Origin: Mycolicibacterium boenickei | GTDB taxonomy: Bacteria > Actinomycetota > Actinomycetes > Mycobacteriales > Mycobacteriaceae | Reading direction: 5' to 3' | Assembly (NCBI RefSeq): GCF_010731295.1 | Contig: NZ_AP022579.1 | Coordinates: forward strand, 5,208,001 to 5,272,000 | DNA length: 64,000 bases | Shown: positions 52,854-61,287 of the stretch, piece by piece | How positions within the stretch are numbered: the first letter of the stretch is position 1 | Layout of the letters: each line of letters opens with the position of its first letter | Position numbers and translations under genes: made by a program | Notes under the pieces: generated by a model | Told to the model about the DNA's origin: nothing | Databases searched by the model: none | What the model saw: only the letters and a program-made list of their open reading frames with translations

Positions 52854-53720
52854 TCAGTTGGCGGTGTCGGCCTCGGCTTTGGCCAGCTCGGCCTTCCACT
52901 GCCGGAAGGTCTCCTCGGTGCGCCCGCGGCGCCAGTATCCCGAGATCGAGGCGGCCCACTTGGCGGGGACGCCGCGTTCCTTGCGGATGTAGGGACGCAG
53001 GTTGTGCATGACAGCCTGTGCCTCACCGTGGATGAACACCTGCACCTGACCCGGCAGCCAGTCGGCCTCCTTCACGGCGGCGATCAGCGGTGCGTTGTCT
53101 CCGGAGTGATCGTCGCCTACCAGGTCAGCGCGGCCACCGCGGTGGATCCAGTTGACCTCGACACCGGCGGGGGCGCTGAGGGCGACCTCGTCGTGCGGGC
53201 CGGCCACCTCGATGAAGACTTTGCCGATCGCGTCGGGCGGCAACGCCTCAAGGGCGGCACCGATGGCCGGTAGCGCCGATTCGTCGCCGGCGAGCAGGTG
53301 CCAGTCGGCGGCGGGGTCGGGGGTGTAGGCGCCACTGGGCCCCATCAGGTAGGCGGGCTGGCCCGGTACCGCCGCCGCGGCCCAGGGGGCGGCCACCCCT
53401 TGCTCACCGTGCACGACGAAGTCGATGGTGATCTCGCCTCGCTCCCTGTCGACCTTTCGCACAGTGTAGGTACGCACAGTCGGTCGCTGTTCGGCGGGCA
53501 ACTCCTGAAAGCTGTCCAGCGTCAAGGGTTTCGGGAGCACCGACACATCCACGTTCGCCGGAACGATGACCAGTTTGGCGTAGGCGTCGCTGAAGTCGTT
53601 GGGCGAGAACGTGTCGAAGCCCGTACCCTCGCCCGATCCCCCCAGTACCAGGCGGACGATGTGGTCGGTCAGCTGTTCGCGATGCACCACCTGAAAGGTG
53701 TGCACGGGTCGTCCTGCCAT
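52854..53720 (-). CDS. viuB: Siderophore-interacting protein (ferric-siderophore reductase)
   Basis: The 288-residue flavoprotein of the ViuB/SIP family has the FAD-binding RTYTVRKVD and [17 protein letters not shown] segments and the C-terminal [11 protein letters not shown]. It releases iron from ferric siderophores using NAD(P)H. ATG 53720 has GGAGG at good spacing. It corresponds to Rv2895c in position. Confidence 0.92.
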   Translation of the reverse strand: MAGRPVHTFQVVHREQLTDHIVRLVLGGSGEGTGFDTFSPNDFSDAYAKLVIVPANVDVSVLPKPLTLDSFQELPAEQRPTVRTYTVRKVDRERGEITIDFVVHGEQGVAAPWAAAAVPGQPAYLMGPSGAYTPDPAADWHLLAGDESALPAIGAALEALPPDAIGKVFIEVAGPHDEVALSAPAGVEVNWIHRGGRADLVGDDHSGDNAPLIAAVKEADWLPGQVQVFIHGEAQAVMHNLRPYIRKERGVPAKWAASISGYWRRGRTEETFRQWKAELAKAEADTAN

Positions 53721-53807
53721 GGTGCCTCCAAGATCATCTGCCGCTCGTTTGTTAGCCGACCTCATCGACTATACGGAGGCCACCGGCCGGCCTGGGTGCT
53801 ACGTGTT

Positions 53808-54179
53808 TCAGGCCTCGAGTCTCCTCCGGACCACGGCGAGCCGTTCTTGCAGCTCGCTTTCGGTGATCACGCCACGGGCCAGAAGCGAATGCGCGAGGGC
53901 GACGAGCTGGTTCTCGGGGTACGGCAGGTCGGCATAGACGGTTGCCGACAACAGGTCTTCCTCGTCGCGCCGCTGTTTGAAATCGGGCACGCCTGCGTCG
54001 CAGGCGGCCTGGTCGAGGGCGTCACAGAAGCCGTCAAGGCTGCTCTTCCATGGCGGGACCAGGTTTTCGACGCCGTACTTGGCGGCCATCAGCGGCCAGA
54101 CCTGATTGCGTTCCACGATGCGCGCCAGGGTCGGAATCCGGGCTTCCGCAAGTGATACCGGGTCGTCGGGTGCGCCCAC
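53808..54179 (-). CDS. Thiocyanate hydrolase / nitrile hydratase activator (P15K-like)
   Basis: The 123-residue protein resembles the small activators that deliver cobalt to the alpha-type (gamma) subunit of nitrile hydratase and thiocyanate hydrolase: RNQVWPLMAAKYG and FKQRRDEEDLLSATVYADLP fit that family. GTG 54179 was chosen because AGGAGGG lies 4 nt upstream; ATG 54236 would overlap the preceding gene by 47 bp. It follows the gamma-subunit gene and is last in the operon. Confidence 0.78.
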   Translation of the reverse strand: MGAPDDPVSLAEARIPTLARIVERNQVWPLMAAKYGVENLVPPWKSSLDGFCDALDQAACDAGVPDFKQRRDEEDLLSATVYADLPYPENQLVALAHSLLARGVITESELQERLAVVRRRLEA

Positions 54180-54189
54180 TGGGCCCTCC

Positions 54190-54900
54190 TCATTCACCGG
54201 TGGGGTGGACCGCGGGGCGGGTGTCGGTGATGACATTGGTGGTCACCCCCGCTTTCGGCAGAGCCACGCCGATGAGGCAGTCACGGGTGATGATCTCGGT
54301 GAGCTGATCCTCGGTCCAGCCGTCGGTGCCCTCTGGGCGCATCGGCATGACCATGAACCGATGCTTCTGATTGGAATCCTGCACCCGCACTTCGACGGTG
54401 TCCGGCAGGCACAACCCGAACTCGGACAAGACCTGCCGGGGCCAGCGCACCAGGCGGCGACGGTAGTTGGGCGTCCGGTACCACTCGGGTGAGTTGCCGA
54501 GAATCGGGCGCGGGTAGCACGAGCACAGCGCACAGACGATCACGTGGTGCACGGTCGGCGTGTCTTCCAGGATCTGAAATGCGGTGAAGTCGCTGGGTGT
54601 GCCGAATCCCGTGGGCTCCAGCCAGTCGACGCCTACCTCCTTGCTGGCCGTCATCGGTTCGGCGACGGCCAGCCGCTTGAAGTCGGGGTCGAGCCACGCC
54701 CGGGCGACCAGACGTGCGGCCGGGGTCGGTCCGATCTGTTCGGCGAACTCGGTGAACAGCCGATGTTCCTCAGCGGTGAATATCCCCTTCTCGATGCATA
54801 ATTCGCGCAACGCGATCTCGAGTACCTCGAAGTCGGTGACCTCGTCGACCATCGGTTTGACGGTGCGCTCGTGATCGTGGTCGTGATCGTGCTCTGCCAT
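54190..54900 (-). CDS. scnC: Thiocyanate-hydrolase-like gamma (cobalt) subunit
   Basis: The 236-residue subunit carries the metal-binding claw CALCSC (Cys123, 126, 128), in which two Cys are normally oxidised to sulfinic and sulfenic acids around Co(III). The His-rich start EHDHDHDH, the segment GNSPEWYRTPNYRRRLVRWP and PEGTDGWTEDQL match what I recall of Thiobacillus thioparus thiocyanate hydrolase gamma more closely than nitrile hydratase alpha. Predicted reaction: SCN- plus water to COS plus ammonia. The first claw Thr is Ala here. It lies 39 bp after the fused partner gene. Confidence 0.78.
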   Translation of the reverse strand: MAEHDHDHDHERTVKPMVDEVTDFEVLEIALRELCIEKGIFTAEEHRLFTEFAEQIGPTPAARLVARAWLDPDFKRLAVAEPMTASKEVGVDWLEPTGFGTPSDFTAFQILEDTPTVHHVIVCALCSCYPRPILGNSPEWYRTPNYRRRLVRWPRQVLSEFGLCLPDTVEVRVQDSNQKHRFMVMPMRPEGTDGWTEDQLTEIITRDCLIGVALPKAGVTTNVITDTRPAVHPTGE

Positions 54901-54939
54901 GGTGCGCCCTTCGTGAGGAGGCCGATCGGTGCGTGGAAG

Positions 54940-55779
54940 TCAGCCGGCTGCCAGCAGCCAGTGCTCGGGGATCTCGGTTCTCAACGTGTCGGTGGCTGTT
55001 CCCGTATAGCCGTCCCACAGATCGGCCATGGTGAAGCTGACGACGTAGAACCATTCCGGTATGGCGTCGGTCCGGTCCCAGGTTTCGTCCTCGGCCGCGG
55101 GACTTTCGTATGCGACGGCGGCGATCTCACCGCGCGCGCCACGGACGTACTCGGGGGTGCGGGTGTAGAACAACACCGGCAGCTCGCGCACCACCACCGC
55201 GTCACCCACCTTGAACTTCGGCGTCCCGGCCCGGCCCGCATACACCTGCGGATCGCCTTTGCCCTGGGCATGCACGATGTGGCTGTTGCGCTTGACGTTC
55301 GCCCCGTCGCCCTCGAACTTCGGTCGGGCCTCGAGCCGCTTACCGGCCATCCCACCGGCATAGCGGTCCTGGACTTCGGCCATCCGCTCGGACAGTTCGG
55401 TCAAGCCGATGTGGTGTTTCTCGATGAGGACGCGCGCGACCGACAGGAGCCAGCGGCCGTAGTACGGGAAACCCAGGTACACCGCGCGTCCGACGTCGAC
55501 GTTGCCCATCCGTCGCCGTTCCTCGGACAACCAAATGCCGCGCCAGGCAAGGACTTCGCAGATGACGTAGGTCATGTGCTCCCAGTACTCGTAGTCCTTG
55601 TTCTCGTATTTCATCGGCGCGTCCGGCTCGCCGCCGACATCGTGCACGGGTTTCATGTATGCGGTGAAGCGGTCATGGTCGAGCAGGTCCGGTGTCGGGG
55701 CGTCGGGCAGTTCTGGGTATGCCGACTTCAGTCGAGCAACCAATGCCAGTTGGGCGGCGCGGTCAGCGGCTGTGCTCAT
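54940..55779 (-). CDS. Fused beta-alpha subunit of thiocyanate hydrolase
   Basis: The 279-residue protein joins two parts that are separate in Thiobacillus thioparus. Residues about 45-150 (HDVGGEPDAP, ICEVLAWRGIW, YYGRWLL) match the beta subunit; residues about 170-279 (GDPQVYAG, LFYTRTPEYVRGARG, YESPAAEDE, EWFYVV, TEIPEHWL) match alpha. The fused form resembles the single beta subunit of nitrile hydratase, so the enzyme may be an intermediate type. ATG 55779 has GGGAGGG 6 nt upstream. It is first in the three-gene operon. Confidence 0.75.
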   Translation of the reverse strand: MSTAADRAAQLALVARLKSAYPELPDAPTPDLLDHDRFTAYMKPVHDVGGEPDAPMKYENKDYEYWEHMTYVICEVLAWRGIWLSEERRRMGNVDVGRAVYLGFPYYGRWLLSVARVLIEKHHIGLTELSERMAEVQDRYAGGMAGKRLEARPKFEGDGANVKRNSHIVHAQGKGDPQVYAGRAGTPKFKVGDAVVVRELPVLFYTRTPEYVRGARGEIAAVAYESPAAEDETWDRTDAIPEWFYVVSFTMADLWDGYTGTATDTLRTEIPEHWLLAAG

Positions 55780-55917
55780 GTCGAACCCTCCCCATCCCGA
55801 CGCGCGACGCGGCGTACGCCCGGGTTGTGAGCTCACTCGATGGGTGCAAATTAACACCGGATCAGCTGGTCCTGCAGGGAATCGGCGCCAATACACCGAG
55901 GTCTACGCAGGCGTCAT

Positions 55918-57057
55918 TTACTCGGACCGGGCCCGGCGCCGGCGAGCGATCCGCCAGCAGCCGTCGATACTCTCGACCAACCCGGCGAACTCCAGCATCG
56001 TCAACGGTCCGAGCACCTGGTGCGGGGCCAGCGCGGCGAGCATCCCGATCTCGTCCACCGTGAGCGTGCCACGGGCCGGCAGCGCGTCATAGACCTGTTT
56101 CTCCGTCGGTGCGAGCTGATCCAACGGTCCGGTCGGGTGTGTCTCCTGCGGTGCGAGTTCGCCTATGTGACCGACGAGTTCGACTACCTCCTCGGCCCGG
56201 GCGATCAGGTGAGCTCCGTCCCGCAGCAGTGCATGGCAGCCCGCCGATGACGCCGACGTGACCGGGCCCGGCACCGCGCATACCGAACGCCCCTGCGCCT
56301 TGGCCCATCCCGCGGTGTTGGCCGCACCGCTGCGCAACCCTGCCTCCACCACCACGGTCGCCCCAGAGAGGGCGGCCACCAGCCGGTTGCGGGTGAGGAA
56401 CCGCAGCCGGCCCGGTGCCGTCCCCGGCGGGTACTCACTGATCAACAGGCCCTCCTGCCGGATCCGGTGGAAAAGCGCGCTGTGCCCGGCCGGGTACGGG
56501 TTGTCGATGCCCCCGGCCACGATCGCGATGGTCACGCCCTCGCACCCCAGCGCTGCGCGGTGGGCCGCTCCGTCGATGCCGTAGGCCCCGCCGGACACCA
56601 CCGTGACATCGCGTTCGACCAGTCCGGCGGCCAACTCGGCAGCCATGTGCTCCCCGTAGGCGGTGGCCGCACGGGTACCGACGATCGCCGCGGCACGCTC
56701 GGTCGCCGCGTCGAGGCACACCGGGCCGACCGCCCACAACACCAGCGGCGGATGCGCGTGCGGGCGCTTCAGTTCCTTACCGCGAAGGGCCCGGAATCGC
56801 AGCAGCGGCCACTCCTCGTCATCGGGTGTGATCAGCCGCCCACCCATCCGGTCGAGAACATCGAGGTCGTCTGCCGCACAATCGGATTCCCGCCGCGCCT
56901 CGACCCGGCTCAACAGCTCGGAATCCACCCGACCGGCCTTGACCTGGCCGGCGGCCCGGACCGGGCCTTCTCGCGCGACCAGCGCCGTCAATTCCAGGCA
57001 CGGCGGCTCCGCCACCCGCGACAGATAGGCCCAGGCGCGGCGCACGTCGTCGGTCAT
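55918..57057 (-). CDS. dprA: DNA-processing protein DprA
   Basis: The 379-residue protein has the Rossmann-like DprA domain (VGTRAATAYG, VVSGGAYGIDGAAHRAAL, SEYPPGTAPGRLRFLTRNR) that loads RecA onto single-stranded DNA, and a C-terminal winged-helix domain. ATG 57057 overlaps the YifB stop as ATGA. No competence pilus genes are nearby. Confidence 0.93.
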   Translation of the reverse strand: MTDDVRRAWAYLSRVAEPPCLELTALVAREGPVRAAGQVKAGRVDSELLSRVEARRESDCAADDLDVLDRMGGRLITPDDEEWPLLRFRALRGKELKRPHAHPPLVLWAVGPVCLDAATERAAAIVGTRAATAYGEHMAAELAAGLVERDVTVVSGGAYGIDGAAHRAALGCEGVTIAIVAGGIDNPYPAGHSALFHRIRQEGLLISEYPPGTAPGRLRFLTRNRLVAALSGATVVVEAGLRSGAANTAGWAKAQGRSVCAVPGPVTSASSAGCHALLRDGAHLIARAEEVVELVGHIGELAPQETHPTGPLDQLAPTEKQVYDALPARGTLTVDEIGMLAALAPHQVLGPLTMLEFAGLVESIDGCWRIARRRRARSE

Positions 57058-58565
57058 GACACACCGCCGACCTGGCGGAAGCTCAATGCGGCAGTGACGT
57101 CCTCGTGAGCGGGCATGGTCCGCCCGGCCAGGTCCGCCAATGTCCAGGCCACCCTCAAACATCTGTCAGCCCCGCGCATGCTGATCACTCCGCGGTCGAG
57201 AACCGACCGCAACGGTTCCATCGCGGCCCTGGGCAATCGGAATTCGCGACGCAGCAGGGGTCCGCCGACCTCCGCATTGGTGCCGATCCCGTACGGTTTC
57301 CAGCGTTCCTGGGCCGCGAGGCGCGCCGCGGCGACACGCTCGCGAACCACGGCACTGGATTCTCCCGACTGTGGCATGAAGGCCCCCGCGCTCACCGGAT
57401 ACAACTCCACCTGCAAGTCGACACGATCCACCAGTGGCCCCGACAACTTGCCCCGGTACCGCAGCTTGGCTTGGGCCGAACAGACGCAGTCGGCCGAATT
57501 GGGCGGAGCGCACGGGCACAGGTTCGCCGCCAGAACGAGTTGGAACCGCGCCGGATAGCAGGCCACCCCGTCGCGGCGGGCCAACCGGATCTGGCCGTCT
57601 TCCAACGGAGTTCGCAACGCTTCCAGGGCACTCGATCCCATCTCGGCGAACTCGTCGAGAAACAGCACTCCCCGATGCGCCCGACTGACGGCTCCGGGAC
57701 GCGCGAACCCGCTTCCGCCTCCGACCAGCGCCGCCACGCTCGAGGTGTGGTGTGGCGCCACGAACGGTGGACGCGTGATCAGCGGTGTGTCCCCCGCAAG
57801 TAGTCCCGCCATCGAGTGGATGGCCGTCACCTCAAGCGATTCGGCCGACGACAAGGGCGGCAGCAGCCCCGGAAGGCGCTGCGCCAACATCGTTTTCCCG
57901 ATCCCGGGCGGGCCGGTCAGCATCAGGTGATGCGCACCTGCCGCGGCCACCTCGACGGCGTAGCGGGCCTGGCCCTGCCCGACGACATCGGCGAGATCCG
58001 CCGTCGCCTCGGCAGCGCGGCCCGGCGCCACCACACGTGCCTCCAGGTCCCCCTTGCCGTCGAGCCAGGCTTGCAGGTGCCGCAGGGTGCGGACGCCGCA
58101 CACCTCGATACCGTCGACGAGGCTGGCCTCGGCCAGGTTGTCGGCCGGCACCACCGCTACGGTCCAGCCCTCCTGCTTGGCGGCCAGCACGGCAGGCAGC
58201 ACGCCGTGGACCGGCCGGACCCTGCCATCGAGCGCGAGTTCGCCCAGCAGGACCGACTTTTCCAGCCGCGCCCACGCCGTCTTGGTGTGCGCCGAGAGCA
58301 CTGCCGCCGCCAGCGCCAGGTCATACACCGAACCGACCTTGCGCAACGTGGCCGGCGACAACGCCAGCGTCAGGCGCGACATCGGCCACTCGTTGCCGCA
58401 GTTCGTGATGGCCGCCCGCACCCGATCCCGCGACTCCTGCAGCGCGGTGTCGGGCAGCCCCACCAGGTTCACACTCGGCAGCCCCGAGGTGATGTCCGCC
58501 TCGATCTCCACGATGACGCCGTCCACGCCGCGCATGGCCACCGAATATGCTCTGCCCAAACCCAT
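57054..58565 (-). CDS. YifB/ComM-family AAA ATPase
   Basis: The 503-residue Mg-chelatase-like ATPase has an N-terminal Lon-like ChlI domain (about 1-160), Walker A GPPGIGKTM, Walker B FLDEFAE, and a C-terminal domain with a CPCAPPNSADCVCS zinc-like segment. ComM homologues help branch migration during natural transformation in other bacteria. It lies 1 bp after yraN and overlaps dprA. Confidence 0.93.
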   Translation of the reverse strand: MGLGRAYSVAMRGVDGVIVEIEADITSGLPSVNLVGLPDTALQESRDRVRAAITNCGNEWPMSRLTLALSPATLRKVGSVYDLALAAAVLSAHTKTAWARLEKSVLLGELALDGRVRPVHGVLPAVLAAKQEGWTVAVVPADNLAEASLVDGIEVCGVRTLRHLQAWLDGKGDLEARVVAPGRAAEATADLADVVGQGQARYAVEVAAAGAHHLMLTGPPGIGKTMLAQRLPGLLPPLSSAESLEVTAIHSMAGLLAGDTPLITRPPFVAPHHTSSVAALVGGGSGFARPGAVSRAHRGVLFLDEFAEMGSSALEALRTPLEDGQIRLARRDGVACYPARFQLVLAANLCPCAPPNSADCVCSAQAKLRYRGKLSGPLVDRVDLQVELYPVSAGAFMPQSGESSAVVRERVAAARLAAQERWKPYGIGTNAEVGGPLLRREFRLPRAAMEPLRSVLDRGVISMRGADRCLRVAWTLADLAGRTMPAHEDVTAALSFRQVGGVS

Positions 58566-58566
58566 T

Positions 58567-58941
58567 TCAGCCCACCCCCTTGAGATGTGTGAGCTCGGGT
58601 TCTCGGCGGCGGCCGAGGCGGACCCCGATCACGTCGATGCGCAGTGCGGCGTACCGCGACTCCTGTTCGGACAGCCACAGCGCCGCCAACCGCCGGATCC
58701 GGCGCACCTTCTGTGGCGTGACCGCCTCGGCCAGTCCGCCGAAGCCGTCGCCGGTGCGGGTCTTCACCTCGACGAAGACCACCGTGTTCGTGGCGATGTC
58801 CACGGCGATCACGTCGAGCTCGCCGTAGCGGCATCGCCAGTTGCGCGTCGCCGTGCGCAAGCCCTGTGTGGTCAGGTGCTCGACGGCCAGCTGTTCACCC
58901 AGTGCGCCGATCTCGGCCCGTGTCAGAGACTTCATGCCCAT
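58567..58941 (-). CDS. YraN/UPF0102-family nuclease-like protein
   Basis: The 124-residue protein has the restriction-endonuclease-like core RYGELDVIA and VFVEVKTR, the usual D-ExK metal site of the YraN family. It matches Rv2898c in position. Function is not established; linkage to YifB and DprA suggests DNA metabolism. Confidence 0.88.
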   Translation of the reverse strand: MGMKSLTRAEIGALGEQLAVEHLTTQGLRTATRNWRCRYGELDVIAVDIATNTVVFVEVKTRTGDGFGGLAEAVTPQKVRRIRRLAALWLSEQESRYAALRIDVIGVRLGRRREPELTHLKGVG

Positions 58942-59003
58942 ACCGTGCGGGCCCGGTCCGACAGCTTCGGCTCAGTCAGGCCGAGTTATCCCCAGCGTGG
59001 AGT

Positions 59004-60491
59004 TCATCCACAGACCACTGTGAACGGGGCCGGCGGATGTCCGAGCCAGATCCGCCGCGACTTTTCCTCGGGATAGGCCGTGGTCGAGGAGGGTGCCGCG
59101 AGGATTCGGGTCGTTCGCCGGTCTGTGTCGTAGCGGGTCCATCCGGGTTGGCCTGCGGTGATGAAGCGGACCCAGGCCTGCTGGAGTTCGTCCGACACCG
59201 TACGGGCATCGGGCGTCGGGTGGTCGCCGAAGAAGTATCTGCCGGTCGGACTGTCGAGGGTGGCGAAGACCAGGGGCACGTCGGTGCTGTGGCATGCTCC
59301 GAACTCCCCTGCGGCATAGGCGAGTTCGAAGAGATAGCTGTTGCCTCCGGCTTCGGCGTTTGCTTCTGCCAGCAGCAGCGACGGCATGCGGAAGGTGGCA
59401 TCCGAGTACACCACCTCCACGAGTTCCTCCGGATCGGCGTCGGGAAAGGCGCGGCGGTACGCGTCCGGGCCGTCCGGGCGCGGCGCGAAGACGTCCATCG
59501 CCGTGCGCGCGTCGTCGTCGGTGAAGGTGCCCCGAACGCCCATCGTGATGCTGAAAAGCCGGAATTCGTCGCGAGTATGGCCGACGAGCAGATCGATCCC
59601 GGTGGCGCGACCTTCAGCCAGGGCGGCCCAAGGGGTGTCGTCGAGGAGTTCTCCGTCGATCACCGGGCAGACGGCGATGCCCAGGTGAGCCAGGCGGCCC
59701 CAGCGTTCGCGATAGGAGGGCATGTCGAGGCACAGCGCGGTGACCTCGTCAGCCAGCCGCTGCGGAGCGACGGTGGCGAGTCCGTGCGCGGTGGGTGGGA
59801 CACCCAGGCGGTCCGCGAGCGTAGCGGTCACTTCTTCGGCCAGCGCCGGCGTGCAGTGCAATCCGGGAACCGAGTGGGTGATGGCCCGGTGAAACAGCAG
59901 GCGGGCGCGGGGGATGGCGAGAAGGGCAGCGACCGACCCGGCTCCGCCGGACGTCCCGGCGACGGTGACGCGGGTCGGGTCTCCGCCGAAGTCGGCGATG
60001 TTGTGCTGAACCCATTCCAGCGCCGCGATCTGGTCGAGCAGGCCGCGGTTCGGCGGAGCACCGTCGATCAGGGCGAATCCTTCCGCGCCCATCCGGCATT
60101 GGACGCTGACCACGACGATGCCGGCACCGGCCAGGGCGGTGGGATCGGTCATCGGGTCGGCCGCCGTGCCGGCCATGTAGCCGCCGCAGCACAGCCACAC
60201 CAGCACCGGCAACCCGGTGGTGCCGGGGTCCGGCGTGCAGACGTTGAGGGTCAGCCAGTCCGTTTCTGGAGACGGGTCCGCCTTGGGGCCCGGGCCCGAC
60301 TGCGGTGGGGGTGGCCCGAATTCGACCGCGTGCCGAACGCCGTCCCACGAGGCAACAGGCACGGGAGCGGCGAAACGCAGCGCCCCGACCGGGGGCTGCG
60401 CGTACGAGAGGCCGCGGAAGACGGCGGTGCCCCGCCGCAGGCGCCCCTCGATGATCCCCTGCGCTGTTCGGACTTGCGGATGTCCGTGCAT
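59004..60491 (-). CDS. Type-B carboxylesterase with atypical active-site motifs
   Basis: The 495-residue protein is a carboxylesterase/cholinesterase-type esterase by its start (FRGLSYAQPPVGALRF), LNVCTP and His in GACHSTDVPLVF. The nucleophile elbow, normally GESAGG, reads GTSGGAGS, and the oxyanion motif, normally HGGG, reads CCGGY. Catalytic Ser and His remain, so it is probably active on an unusual ester. It is divergent from a TetR gene that likely controls it. Confidence 0.82.
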   Translation of the reverse strand: MHGHPQVRTAQGIIEGRLRRGTAVFRGLSYAQPPVGALRFAAPVPVASWDGVRHAVEFGPPPPQSGPGPKADPSPETDWLTLNVCTPDPGTTGLPVLVWLCCGGYMAGTAADPMTDPTALAGAGIVVVSVQCRMGAEGFALIDGAPPNRGLLDQIAALEWVQHNIADFGGDPTRVTVAGTSGGAGSVAALLAIPRARLLFHRAITHSVPGLHCTPALAEEVTATLADRLGVPPTAHGLATVAPQRLADEVTALCLDMPSYRERWGRLAHLGIAVCPVIDGELLDDTPWAALAEGRATGIDLLVGHTRDEFRLFSITMGVRGTFTDDDARTAMDVFAPRPDGPDAYRRAFPDADPEELVEVVYSDATFRMPSLLLAEANAEAGGNSYLFELAYAAGEFGACHSTDVPLVFATLDSPTGRYFFGDHPTPDARTVSDELQQAWVRFITAGQPGWTRYDTDRRTTRILAAPSSTTAYPEEKSRRIWLGHPPAPFTVVCG

Positions 60492-60539
60492 GCTTGCTCC
60501 ATTCGTTCTATGCGCCGCGCCTCGACGATAACCGGCCAC

Positions 60540-60560
60540 CTGTATTATTACAACTGTATT
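60540..60560. promoter_or_regulatory. Direct repeats before the TetR gene
   Basis: CTGTATT occurs at 60540-60546 and 60554-60560, a 14-bp period, with TATTAT (60543-60548) as a possible -10. It lies between the esterase and tetR genes. Confidence 0.4.
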
Positions 60561-60580
60561 GGAACAGCGGGAGGGTAGCA

Positions 60581-61183
60581 GTGCCGAAACAGGTCGATCA
60601 CCGCGAGCGTCGCGAAGAGATCGCTCGCGCTCTGTGGCGTGTGGTGGATCAACGCGGGGTTCTGCGTCTGAGCCTGCGTGAGGTGGCGACGGAGGCCGGG
60701 ATGTCGCACGGGCAACTCCAGCACTACTTCGCGAGCCGTCAGGAGTTGCTTACGTTCGCGATGGACTTCGCTGCCGAACAGACTGCTGCGCGGGTGGCAC
60801 GCGGTCTGCAGGAGCTCGGCGCTGCGCCGCACCCTCGGGACGTCCTGCGGTTGACGCTCATCGAGATGCTGCCGCTGCACGACGATGCGCGCGCGACGAG
60901 CCGGATGAATGCCGCGTACGTTCTGGAAGCACTGCACGACAACACGATTCGCGACCGTACGCGCGAGGGCCTACGTCAGGGACGGGACCAAGTCAAAGCA
61001 CTCATCGCGCAGGCGATCACTGATGGAAAGATCGATCGCGATCGCGACGCGAACACCGAGACCGACCGCATCCTGGCGTTGACCGGCCTGACACCGCTTC
61101 TCGACCTGGAGGTCATCACACCCGGGGCGGCTCTCGCCGCAATCGATCAGCATCTCGACGAACTGTTCCTCGTTGGGAATTAG
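60581..61183 (+). CDS. TetR-family regulator
   Basis: The 200-residue regulator has the BetI-like HTH LSLREVATEAGMSHGQLQHY and a C-terminal TetR_C domain. GTG 60581 has GGAGGG at good spacing. It probably represses the divergent esterase gene. Confidence 0.88.
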   Translation: MPKQVDHRERREEIARALWRVVDQRGVLRLSLREVATEAGMSHGQLQHYFASRQELLTFAMDFAAEQTAARVARGLQELGAAPHPRDVLRLTLIEMLPLHDDARATSRMNAAYVLEALHDNTIRDRTREGLRQGRDQVKALIAQAITDGKIDRDRDANTETDRILALTGLTPLLDLEVITPGAALAAIDQHLDELFLVGN

Positions 61184-61249
61184 GAGCCGCCGGCGGCCAG
61201 AAGCGCTCCCAAGGCAGTCCCGATACCCCGACCCACCCCGGTAGTGTCC

Positions 61250-61268
61250 TTAGGTGATGCTCAGCTAA
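61250..61268 (+). promoter_or_regulatory. IdeR-type iron box
   Basis: TTAGGTGATGCTCAGCTAA matches the mycobacterial iron-box consensus TTAGGTTAGGCTAACCTAA at 15 of 19 positions, including both outer arms. It lies 19 bp before the iron-binding lipoprotein start. Confidence 0.75.
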
Positions 61269-61287
61269 CGCCGAAAGGGATCACTCG

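Noticed and set aside
53747..53765. Iron-box-like sequence before viuB (GGCTAAC core)
   Set aside because: Only about 11 of 19 positions match the consensus, too few to call.
54190..55779. The cobalt enzyme as a plain nitrile hydratase
   Set aside because: The segments around the claw and both halves of the partner fit thiocyanate hydrolase better from memory; not excluded.
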